A stretch of DNA of 5,621 nucleotides. Origin: an uncultured bacterium. GTDB lineage: Bacteria > Bacteroidota > Bacteroidia > CAILMK01. A program made the position numbers and the translations under genes. The stretch spans positions 1 to 5,621 of the forward strand of contig CAILMK010000301.1 of the NCBI GenBank assembly GCA_903835275.1, read 5' to 3'. Positions 1-5,421 of the stretch are shown piece by piece. Each line of letters begins with the position of its first letter. Position 1 is the first letter of the stretch. The notes beneath the pieces are model-generated. The model was not told where the DNA came from, ran no database searches, and saw only the letters and a program-made list of their open reading frames with translations.

Positions 1-72
1 AATGTTCTTTATTTGCCAGTCTTCCCCGAGTTTCAACAACTCGCTAAAAAATTTCGTGTTTTCCAAGTTTCG
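1..72 (-). CDS. Possible N-terminal fragment of an unidentified protein, cut by the left window edge
   Basis: On the minus strand a frame is open from just after a TAA (73-75) to the window edge, giving 24 codons ending FFSELLKLGEDWQIKNI. The composition looks protein-like: a short helical, mixed-charge stretch and then an aromatic-containing segment. There is no ATG in the frame. A TTG at 64-66 is the only common alternative start, and a perfect Bacteroidota -7 box (minus strand, 87-94) lies about 20 bases upstream of it. The 'LLxLxxDWxIxxI' pattern loosely recalls the first residues of ISL3-like transposases, but this is an impression from a very short piece. It could equally be chance coding in AT-rich spacer. 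No function is assigned. Confidence 0.25.
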
Positions 73-75
73 TTA

Positions 76-94
76 TATATTTGATGCAAATCTA
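76..94. promoter_or_regulatory. Imperfect palindrome containing -7 boxes on both strands
   Basis: Positions 76-83 read TATATTTG on the plus strand, and 87-94 read TAGATTTG on the minus strand. Both match the Bacteroidota -7 consensus TAnnTTTG exactly. Together they form a 19-base palindrome with 7 of 8 arm positions paired and a 3-base centre (ATG, 84-86). A weak plus-strand -33-like TTCG (53-56) sits 19 bases before the plus box; no minus-strand -33 element is clear. The plus box would serve the barrel gene that seems to begin at 94, and the minus box the fragment at 1-72. The symmetry could instead be a repressor operator. Because the boxes are arms of one palindrome, they are not independent evidence. 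Confidence 0.4.
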
Positions 95-568
95 TGAGTT
101 CCCACTAAAATTCTCGTAGAACCAGTTTTATTTATCCTTTCTTTTCATTCAGTAAAAGGACAGGATAGTACATCAAGAATATACTTATTAAAATTGAGGC
201 TTGGATTACAATACTTTAATTACCCATACTGGGAAGTAGGGTTAACCAAAAACATATCAAGGAGTACAGGTTTAGGAATTTCTTATGAATCCAATTTTAA
301 TCATAAGTTAGTCGGATATAGTTTGAGATATTATTGCAATAATATTTTCCCAAAATCAGCTGGATATTTCAGCCATATTTTATTTAGTTTAAGCCCTGTG
401 TTTTATACAAATTACAAGATTAGTGAAATTTCAATAAGACCTGCATTAGGACTACGATTCAGGTATTTTTCAGTATTTTATGGGTATAATTTTTTGTTGA
501 AAAACGAAAATATTGCAGGAATGAATACTCATGTAATTAGCATCAGTTCTTCTATTAGTTATTGGTAA
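94..568 (+). CDS. Small outer-membrane beta-barrel-like protein; start apparently frameshifted
   Basis: Function unknown; the features are those of a small secreted outer-membrane barrel. The frame ending at the TAA at 566-568 is open back to 98 (156 codons). Its first part reads KILVEPVLFILSFHSVKG then QDST: a Lys, a hydrophobic core (though with an internal Glu) and a G|QDS-type signal-peptidase site common in Bacteroidota. The mature part alternates polar and aromatic/hydrophobic residues in several strand-like blocks separated by Asn/Lys turns, and ends in a strand finishing with Trp, as barrel proteins usually do. There is no ATG, GTG or TTG in frame before the TTG at 194, which would remove the whole signal peptide. 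An ATG at 94 lies 10 bases after a -7 box but is one base out of frame (ATG AGT TCC CAC TAA). Skipping one base at 97 joins it to the signal-peptide frame. I therefore place the start at 94 with an apparent +1 shift: a damaged gene, a sequencing error, or an unusual start such as ATT at 110. The gene is convergent with the SRPBCC gene and shares its terminator. Confidence 0.6.
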
Positions 569-569
569 C

Positions 570-601
570 AAAAAAAGCCCGCTCTTTTCAGAACAGGCTT
601 T
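570..601. terminator. Hairpin terminator shared by two convergent genes
   Basis: Seven A residues (570-576) lead into a hairpin. Its stem is AAAGCC (574-579) with GGCTTT (596-601), followed by G581-C594 and TCT/AGA (583-585 with 590-592), with two C-A mismatches and a 4-base loop. On the minus strand the stem ends in GGGCTTTTTTT, a strong intrinsic terminator for the SRPBCC gene, which stops 23 bases before it. On the plus strand the hairpin begins right after the barrel gene's stop but is followed only by TTTCTC, so termination that way should be weaker. Confidence 0.8.
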
Positions 602-623
602 CTCAATAATCGTTATTAAATCC

Positions 624-1643
624 TTACTGCATCGGATAATATATTTCCGTGAGCCATTGAGCAGTGTCTTTTTCTTTTTGCGGGTCGGTTACGTAAACTT
701 CCCATGAATCGCCTGTAGCTTTTTTCTTATTTTCCTTCATCCATTTCTCTATGGACATATAGGTTGGCATCATATTCATATAGCTGCCGTGGTAATCCGT
801 TTTAAGCGCCTTGCAGCCCTTTACATCAGAATATTTTATATCGCCTTCGCCCTTGAGTTTTTTATCTACCGGGGCGCATGCATCAAAAATAAAGTTGTCA
901 TTCTGCCAGTGATGATAAACAGCAAAAGGAGGCCCGGTCATTTTCGCGTGATTTTTCGCAGCATATTTTGCAAGTTTACCCATGGCTTCCCCGAATTTTG
1001 CAGTTACATCTGCCTTGGTGCAGTTCACGCTGATCATTATTGCCTTCTGGTCATTGGTAGTTACTTCTTCAGGTTTCACTTCAGGAAGCACCATTGGGGC
1101 TGGCATTTTTTCTGCAATTTCCTTCAAGTTTTTCAAGCCTGCTTCGTAGTCGGGTCCGATCATTCCATCCATAGAAAGGAAAAAATAATGGGAAGGCAAG
1201 CGTAGATACCACGGCATATTTTCAGATTTGCTATCCATATCCCAGGTAACTTTTGTTCCATTTGCGGTTTTTTGCAGTTTGAAGGACGAATTTGATTTCC
1301 CCATGCCACCAAATTCCATTGTATTTAATAAAATGCTATCGGGCATCGCATCGGTTATGCATAGCGAGCCGCTTCCCAGCTTATCACCTTTCCAGTTATA
1401 TTTCGCTCCCTTACCGAAGGCAGGTCCTTCATAACTTAGCTTGGTACTTGGATCTTTCTTTAACCAGGGTGACCATTTTTCCCAATTTTTAAGGGTATCC
1501 AGCTGACTGAAAATAACTGCGGGTTCAGCCTTGATGACAATGCTGCGCTCTACATGTACCTGCGAGGGTAAAAAGAGTGCAACCACCAATAGCAATGCAA
1601 TAATCACAAGCAATGTAATTCCAATTGTTTTCAGGATTTTCAT
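624..1643 (-). CDS. Membrane-anchored SRPBCC domain fused to a GyrI-like ligand-binding domain
   Basis: A 339-residue protein. Residues 1-5 are positively charged and about 7-25 form one hydrophobic helix with no lipobox, so this is an uncleaved anchor or a signal peptide. Residues about 28-178 resemble SRPBCC/polyketide-cyclase-like proteins: VERSIVIKA at the first strand, then an FSQLDTLKNWEKWSPW-type segment (45-60), and a long C-terminal helix ending near residue 178 (DYEAGLKNLKEIAEK). After a Pro-rich linker (181-195), residues about 200-339 match the GyrI-like/AraC effector-binding fold: GPPFAVYHHW (237-246), DYHGSY (283-288), a helix with W301, EVYVTDP (315-321) and the terminal TEIYYPM with its conserved acidic residue (E333). 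Both folds bind small hydrophobic or amphipathic ligands. There is no DNA-binding domain, so it is probably a ligand-binding or enzymatic envelope protein rather than a regulator; the ligand cannot be read from sequence. It is monocistronic, divergent from the histone-like gene, and lacks a Shine-Dalgarno site. Strong for domain identity, weak for function. Confidence 0.87.
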   Translation of the reverse strand: MKILKTIGITLLVIIALLLVVALFLPSQVHVERSIVIKAEPAVIFSQLDTLKNWEKWSPWLKKDPSTKLSYEGPAFGKGAKYNWKGDKLGSGSLCITDAMPDSILLNTMEFGGMGKSNSSFKLQKTANGTKVTWDMDSKSENMPWYLRLPSHYFFLSMDGMIGPDYEAGLKNLKEIAEKMPAPMVLPEVKPEEVTTNDQKAIMISVNCTKADVTAKFGEAMGKLAKYAAKNHAKMTGPPFAVYHHWQNDNFIFDACAPVDKKLKGEGDIKYSDVKGCKALKTDYHGSYMNMMPTYMSIEKWMKENKKKATGDSWEVYVTDPQKEKDTAQWLTEIYYPMQ

Positions 1644-1655
1644 AATTGTTCACTA

Positions 1656-1665
1656 TTAAATTTAA
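1656..1665. repeat. 10-bp AT-only palindrome in the leader of the SRPBCC gene
   Basis: TTAAATTTAA is a perfect palindrome 12 bases upstream of the ATG, between it and the candidate promoter. It could be an operator half or simply AT-rich spacer. At this composition chance is quite possible. Confidence 0.25.
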
Positions 1666-1694
1666 ATCGAAGCTATTGAATAATTCTGAACTGA

Positions 1695-1702
1695 CAAAAC
1701 TA
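1695..1702 (-). promoter_or_regulatory. Candidate -7 box for the SRPBCC gene
   Basis: The minus strand reads TAGTTTTG, a perfect TAnnTTTG. Transcription would begin near 1689, giving a leader of about 45 bases to the ATG at 1643. No convincing TTG/TTTG -33 element is found 19-21 bases upstream. The correct strand and short distance to the gene support it. Confidence 0.45.
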
Positions 1703-1709
1703 TATTATA

Positions 1710-1717
1710 TATTTTTG
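1710..1717 (+). promoter_or_regulatory. Candidate distal -7 box for the histone-like gene
   Basis: TATTTTTG matches TAnnTTTG exactly on the plus strand. The start would be near 1723, leaving a leader of roughly 115 bases. It is back to back with the minus-strand box at 1695-1702, only 7 bases apart, and CAAAA (1695-1699) mirrors TTTTG (1713-1717). No good -33 element is visible. A nearer imperfect box (CAATTTTG, 1792-1799) competes as the real promoter. Confidence 0.3.
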
Positions 1718-1773
1718 ATTAAAAGTTGTAAGATTCAATTATGAAATTCAGTTAGTTAAGCTCCGAATAAAAT

Positions 1774-1799
1774 AATTGTGTAATTAAAAAACAATTTTG
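1774..1799 (+). promoter_or_regulatory. Inverted repeat overlapping a proximal -7-like box of the histone-like gene
   Basis: AATTGT (1774-1779) and ACAATT (1791-1796) form a 6-bp inverted repeat with 11 bases between. The right arm overlaps CAATTTTG (1792-1799), which matches TAnnTTTG except at its first base. A start near 1805 would give a leader of about 35 bases. An operator covering a promoter would look like this, but both signals are weak on their own. Confidence 0.3.
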
Positions 1800-1805
1800 C
1801 ATAAG

Positions 1806-1829
1806 TTGGTGTTAGCATGATAACACTAA
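1806..1829 (+). promoter_or_regulatory. Hairpin just upstream of the histone-like gene
   Basis: TTGGTGTTA (1806-1814) pairs with TAACACTAA (1821-1829): 9 pairs including one G-U, around the 6-base loop GCATGA. It ends 10 bases before the ATG. If transcription starts from the proximal box the hairpin would be at the extreme 5' end of the mRNA, where such stems can affect stability or ribosome access. It may instead be a protein-binding palindrome. Confidence 0.4.
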
Positions 1830-1839
1830 AAATACAAAC

Positions 1840-2574
1840 ATGGCACAATATGGTAAAAAGGCGCAAACTAAAGTAGAAAAAGTAATGCGCGAAATGAAAG
1901 AAGGCAAACTGAAAAGTGGTAACACTAATAAGAAAGTTACCAGCCGCAAGCAGGCGATTGCAATAGGTTTATCAGAGGCAAGAAAAGCAGGAGGAAAGGT
2001 TCCTGCTCCTAAGGCTTCTGCAAAAAAGTCTGCTACAGCTAAGCCTGCTGCTAAAAAATCTACCGCAGCTAAATCTACAAAAGCGGTTGCCTCAAAATCT
2101 ACAGCTAAAAAATCTGTTTCTGCAAAACCTGCTGCAAAGAAAATTTCTGCAACAAAGAAGATGGTTTCTAAAGCCTCCGGTAGGACTGCTGCAAAAACAA
2201 ATGCAGCTAAAAAAGCAAGTTCTCTGAAAGCAGCTGTGAAAAAGACAACAGCTTCTTCAAAGACCACTGCACCGAAAAAAAGTGCTCCGGTAAAAGCGAG
2301 TGCCTCTAAGACCGGTACTGCTAAAAAAGCTCCTGTTGCAAAAAGCAAGGTTTCTTCTGCCAGTATGGTAAGAAAAGCGCCTATAGCAACTGCCAAAAAT
2401 GTACCTGTAAAAAGAAATACCAAGGCAGCTAAAAAGGATGAATCTATGCTTATGCAAATGGAAGAGGCAGTGGAAACCCGGGCCAAGGCTGTTATGAAGG
2501 CAGCAGTTGGACTTTTCGATTACGTGGAGGAAGGATTGGGAATGAAACCGGCTAAAAAGAAGAAGGGTAAATAA
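1840..2574 (+). CDS. DUF6496/histone H1-like Lys/Ala-rich protein
   Basis: A 244-residue strongly basic protein in three parts. Residues 1-53 are the conserved N-terminal module I recognise as DUF6496-type: YGKKAQTKVEKVMREMKEG, then KLKSG and SRKQAIAIGLSEARKAG. Residues 54-198 are low-complexity Ala/Lys/Ser/Thr/Pro with many AKKS, AAKK and SKTTA units, and AKPAAKK occurs twice (67-73, 95-101). This is like eukaryotic H1 tails and bacterial HU-tail or AlgP/Hc1-like proteins. Residues 199-234 are different: a Met-, Glu- and Val-rich amphipathic segment (ESMLMQMEEAVETRAKAV to LFDYVEEGLG), followed by a basic tip KKKKGK. It probably binds nucleic acid and may compact the nucleoid, but that is inference from composition. 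The start is the first ATG of the frame; there is no Shine-Dalgarno and the leader is A-rich. The gene is single, with a hairpin before it and fmt meeting it tail to tail. The long open frame on the opposite strand is an artefact of this composition. Confidence 0.9.
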   Translation: MAQYGKKAQTKVEKVMREMKEGKLKSGNTNKKVTSRKQAIAIGLSEARKAGGKVPAPKASAKKSATAKPAAKKSTAAKSTKAVASKSTAKKSVSAKPAAKKISATKKMVSKASGRTAAKTNAAKKASSLKAAVKKTTASSKTTAPKKSAPVKASASKTGTAKKAPVAKSKVSSASMVRKAPIATAKNVPVKRNTKAAKKDESMLMQMEEAVETRAKAVMKAAVGLFDYVEEGLGMKPAKKKKGK

Positions 2575-2575
2575 T

Positions 2576-3514
2576 CTATTCTTCCAATCCTGATTTGTGA
2601 TTATAACCACGCAGGAATTCCTCAATGAGCATTCTTTTTTTGCCCTCCATCTGGACTTCCTTCAGATGTAAGAATCCTCCGGGCAATGCTAATTTGAGAT
2701 AATTTTTGCCATCAGATACTATGACGCCGGGCGCATGATTGTGTCCGGCGTTTTCCTTTTCGCATTTAAATACTTTGAAAATTTTGCCGTCCAGCTGCAT
2801 CCATGCGCCCGGGTAGGGGCTTAATCCGCGAATGAAATTATACACTTCGTCCAATGATTTTTCATGGGGTATTTTGCAATCCTCCTTGAATATTTTAGGG
2901 GCAGTTTTTGGGTGTGCTACCACTGGCTGAGGGAAAGTGGTAACCGCTCCCGCCTCTATGGCGCGTACGGTTTTAAGAACCAGTTCGGCACCAAGTATCA
3001 TCATTCGGTCATGTAATTCACCGGCGGTTTCATCATCACCAATAGCAAGCTTTTCCTGCATGATCACATCGCCCGTATCAATTTCCTGTTGAAGAAAAAA
3101 GGTGCTTAGTCCTGTCATCTTTTCACCATTCATTACTGCCCTGTTGATGGGAGCAGCTCCACGGTAATCCGGCAGGAGTGATGCATGCAGATTGAATGTG
3201 CCTAATGCGGGCATAGCCCAGACGAGTTCCGGCAGCATCCTGAAGGCAACCACAATTTGCAAATTGGCATTAAAGCTTTTGAGTATATCTAAAAAATCCG
3301 GATCCTTTAGTTTCAGGGGTTGCAACACAGGAATGCCATGGAGGGATGCAAATTGTTTTACTGCGGATTCATGCAGTATTTGTCCCCGCCCTGCCGGTTT
3401 ATCAGGTGCTGTTATCACTGCAACGACATTATATCCGTTCCTTACCAGTATCTCCAGGGAGGATACTGCAAATTCGGGTGTTCCCATGAATATAATGCGC
3501 AGTTCATTTTGCAT
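2576..3514 (-). CDS. fmt: Methionyl-tRNA formyltransferase
   Basis: Transfers the formyl group of 10-formyl-tetrahydrofolate to initiator Met-tRNA in the cytoplasm, so that translation starts with formyl-methionine. The 312-residue length is normal. The Rossmann-like formyltransferase domain (about 6-205) has RIIFMGTPEFA (6-16), the tRNA-acceptor loop with PDKPAGRGQ (37-45), and the active site NLHASLLPDYRGAAPI (108-123) followed by IDTGDV (145-150). N108, H110 and D146 align with the catalytic Asn, His and Asp of E. coli Fmt. The C-terminal OB-like tRNA-binding domain (about 208-312) includes IRGLSPYPGAW (228-238). AFRMLPE (90-96) replaces the AYGxxLP of proteobacteria, which I associate with Bacteroidota. 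The first ATG is chosen because the Met at residue 10 would delete the first strand. It is divergent from recJ and ends one base from the histone-like gene's stop, with no terminator visible between them. Confidence 0.97.
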   Translation of the reverse strand: MQNELRIIFMGTPEFAVSSLEILVRNGYNVVAVITAPDKPAGRGQILHESAVKQFASLHGIPVLQPLKLKDPDFLDILKSFNANLQIVVAFRMLPELVWAMPALGTFNLHASLLPDYRGAAPINRAVMNGEKMTGLSTFFLQQEIDTGDVIMQEKLAIGDDETAGELHDRMMILGAELVLKTVRAIEAGAVTTFPQPVVAHPKTAPKIFKEDCKIPHEKSLDEVYNFIRGLSPYPGAWMQLDGKIFKVFKCEKENAGHNHAPGVIVSDGKNYLKLALPGGFLHLKEVQMEGKKRMLIEEFLRGYNHKSGLEE

Positions 3515-3540
3515 GCTGCGAAATTAAGGTTTTATGTTTG
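3508..3540 (+). promoter_or_regulatory. Candidate promoter of recJ
   Basis: TTTG (3508-3511), 21 bases, then TATGTTTG (3533-3540). This fits both halves of the Bacteroidota consensus, -33 TTTG and -7 TAnnTTTG, with normal spacing. Transcription would begin near 3546 and leave a leader of about 108 bases. The -33 element lies inside the first codons of the divergent fmt gene. TGTTTG is repeated in tandem at 3535-3546. This is the best complete promoter match in the window. Confidence 0.55.
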
Positions 3541-3552
3541 TGTTTGTTCGCT

Positions 3553-3578
3553 GTATTCCTTTTGAACTATAAGAATAC
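3553..3578 (+). repeat. 6-bp inverted repeat in the recJ leader
   Basis: GTATTC (3553-3558) and GAATAC (3573-3578) are separated by 14 bases, just downstream of the predicted recJ transcription start. It may be a weak hairpin or an operator, but could be chance. Confidence 0.25.
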
Positions 3579-3593
3579 TTTGTGTCCAAAATA

Positions 3594-3635
3594 AATCTTT
3601 CATATTAACATAAAATGAACGAATTTTGAAAGATT
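3594..3635 (+). promoter_or_regulatory. 9-bp perfect inverted repeat directly upstream of recJ
   Basis: AATCTTTCA (3594-3602) is perfectly complementary to TGAAAGATT (3627-3635), with a 24-base loop. ATT (3604-3606) can also pair with AAT (3622-3624) after a small internal loop. It ends 18 bases before the recJ ATG and lies within the predicted leader RNA. It could be an mRNA hairpin controlling translation or decay, or a dimeric operator. There is no T-tract after it, so it is not an ordinary terminator. Confidence 0.45.
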
Positions 3636-3653
3636 CTAAAAAGCCGCCGAAAT

Positions 3654-5354
3654 ATGCAAAAACGCTGGATCCCTAAAGCCCTTCCTCTGCAGGAAGATGT
3701 AAATAAACTGCAGGAACAGGTGGCTATCAGCGAAATATTATTGCAATTAATGCTGCAGAGGGGCATAAACAGCCTTGAAGCCGCGCAGGCATTCTTTAAT
3801 CCTGAAATCACAAAACTCCATGATCCTTTTTTAATGAAAGGAATGGATATTGCCGTAAACCGTATTAAACAGGCCATTGAAAACGGCGAAAAAGTGTGTA
3901 TTTACGGCGATTATGACGTGGATGGTACCACGGCAGTGGCCTCTGTTTATTCGTTCTTTTCGGGACTTTCTGAAAATTTTCTCTTTTATATTCCTGATCG
4001 TTTCATTGAAGGTTATGGAGTTTCCTATCAAAGCCTGGATTGGGCAGTAGAGAACAATGTAACGCTGATGGTGGCACTTGACTGTGGAATTAAATCCATT
4101 GGTCAGGTGGAGGAAGCGGCTAAAAAGAATATTGATTTCATCATTTGTGATCACCATACCCCGGGAGATGAGATCCCTGCTGCGGTGGCAATTCTAAATC
4201 CCAAGCAAGTGGATTGTCAGTATCCTTTCAAGGAATTGTCAGGGTGCGGTATTGGCTTCAAACTGATGCAGGCGTATGCAATCATGTTTGATATTCCGTG
4301 GGATGTCAATGAATACCTGGATCTGGTAGTGATCAGTATTGCCTCTGACATTGTTCCCATTGTGGATGAGAACAGGATCATGGCATATTTCGGAATCAAG
4401 CGCATTAATGAGCATCCAAGGCCGGGAGTAAAAGCATTGATTGAACTGACCGGCGCTTCAAAAAACATGAATATAAATGACCTCGTTTTTAAATTGGGTC
4501 CGCGTATAAATGCTGCAGGAAGGATAGCCAGTGGCAGTTCTGCAGTGGAAATGCTCATTGAAAAGACTGAGGAAGGAGCTATTGAAAAAGCTTCCGCCAT
4601 TAATAAAAACAATACCGACCGGCAGGGAGTGGATCTTGTTATCACCAAAGAAGCCCTTGCTATGATAGATGATAATGTCCTTCTGCAAAATCGTAAAACC
4701 ACGGTACTGTACAGCAAGGACTGGCATAAGGGAGTTATCGGTATAGTAGCTTCACGGTTGATCGATAAATATTACCGTCCTACGGTATTACTCACGGAAT
4801 CCAATGGCAAGGCTGTTGGGTCGGCAAGAAGTGTACAGGGGTTTAACCTCTATGAAGCACTTGCCAATTGCGCGCACTTATTGGAGCAATGGGGCGGGCA
4901 CCAGGCAGCGGCAGGCCTGAGCCTTGATATTGATAAAATAGAGGAATTTGCAGACGCTTTTGAAAAATCTGTCGATTCGCTTATCACAGAAGAATTACTG
5001 ACTCCTATCATTGAGTACGACCTTGAAATTCCTTTTTCCATAGTAACATTATCTTTTTGTAAAACACTGGAGCGCTTCGGGCCTTTCGGGCCTGAAAACA
5101 TGAAGCCGGTTTTCGTTACCCGCAATGTAAAAAACATGTACCGTCCTAAAATTGTAGGCACCAATCATGTCCAGTTGCAACTGACTTCCGAGGATACAGA
5201 TGCTTATTTTAAGGCTATTGCCTTTGGTTTCGGTGAGCATTTTGATAAAATTGTCAATGCTAAGTATTTTGATATTTGCTATACCATTGAGCCAAATGAG
5301 TATAATGGCAATTATTCACTCAATCTTAATATCAAGGATATTAAACTTTCATAA
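3654..5354 (+). CDS. recJ: Single-stranded-DNA-specific 5'-3' exonuclease RecJ
   Basis: Degrades single-stranded DNA 5' to 3' in the RecF recombination pathway, mismatch repair and base-excision repair; cytoplasmic, metal-dependent. At 566 residues the length is normal. All DHH-superfamily motifs are present in order: GDYDVDG (85-91, giving D86, D88 and D90), ALDCG (141-145), CDHHTPG (165-171, the DHH motif), ASD-IVP (230-235) and GPRINAAGR (282-290). The DHHA1 domain carries WHKGVIGIVASRL (357-369), GSARS (389-393) and GGHQAAAG (414-421). The OB-fold that grips single-stranded DNA follows ERFGPFGPEN (473-482) and runs to the C-terminus. The metal ligands are intact, so the enzyme should be active. 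The ATG at 3654 fits the usual MxKRW N-terminus of Bacteroidota homologues; there is no Shine-Dalgarno. It is divergent from fmt, with lptB 85 bases downstream on the same strand and no terminator visible between. Confidence 0.98.
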   Translation: MQKRWIPKALPLQEDVNKLQEQVAISEILLQLMLQRGINSLEAAQAFFNPEITKLHDPFLMKGMDIAVNRIKQAIENGEKVCIYGDYDVDGTTAVASVYSFFSGLSENFLFYIPDRFIEGYGVSYQSLDWAVENNVTLMVALDCGIKSIGQVEEAAKKNIDFIICDHHTPGDEIPAAVAILNPKQVDCQYPFKELSGCGIGFKLMQAYAIMFDIPWDVNEYLDLVVISIASDIVPIVDENRIMAYFGIKRINEHPRPGVKALIELTGASKNMNINDLVFKLGPRINAAGRIASGSSAVEMLIEKTEEGAIEKASAINKNNTDRQGVDLVITKEALAMIDDNVLLQNRKTTVLYSKDWHKGVIGIVASRLIDKYYRPTVLLTESNGKAVGSARSVQGFNLYEALANCAHLLEQWGGHQAAAGLSLDIDKIEEFADAFEKSVDSLITEELLTPIIEYDLEIPFSIVTLSFCKTLERFGPFGPENMKPVFVTRNVKNMYRPKIVGTNHVQLQLTSEDTDAYFKAIAFGFGEHFDKIVNAKYFDICYTIEPNEYNGNYSLNLNIKDIKLS

Positions 5355-5402
5355 CTGCTTGTATTTGTGGCTGAATGTGTTCAATCATGGCATCTGCATG
5401 GT

Positions 5403-5410
5403 GGAATTCC
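5403..5410. repeat. 8-bp palindrome upstream of lptB
   Basis: GGAATTCC is a perfect palindrome 11 bases before the lptB -7 box, about where a -33 element would begin. It may be an operator site, but a palindrome this short could arise by chance. Confidence 0.2.
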
Positions 5411-5421
5411 CCTTTATTGTT

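Noticed and set aside
789..1492. Three plus-strand open frames opposite the SRPBCC-GyrI gene
   Set aside because: The products are aromatic-rich with no domain, while the minus-strand gene is domain-supported across the whole stretch.
2020..2350. Possible DNA tandem repeat or CRISPR-like array in the AAA/GCT-rich tract
   Set aside because: The repetition is at protein level (Ala-Lys-Lys-Ser units), irregular in spacing and without constant repeats and spacers.
1812..2486. Long open frame (224 codons) on the minus strand opposite the histone-like gene
   Set aside because: Lys/Ala/Ser codons of the plus-strand gene read as Phe/Ala/Leu in reverse and rarely give stops. The product is a low-complexity Phe/Ala/Leu string and the plus-strand product has a recognisable domain.
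2257..2625. Minus-strand open frame spanning the ends of the histone-like gene and fmt
   Set aside because: It lies in the wrong frame of two well-supported genes, and its Cys/Phe/His-rich product resembles nothing.
3192..3565. Plus-strand open frames opposite the start of fmt
   Set aside because: Antisense shadows of fmt; no promoter or domain supports them.
4217..4717. Minus-strand open frame (166 codons) inside recJ
   Set aside because: Shadow of recJ, whose motifs are intact throughout on the plus strand.
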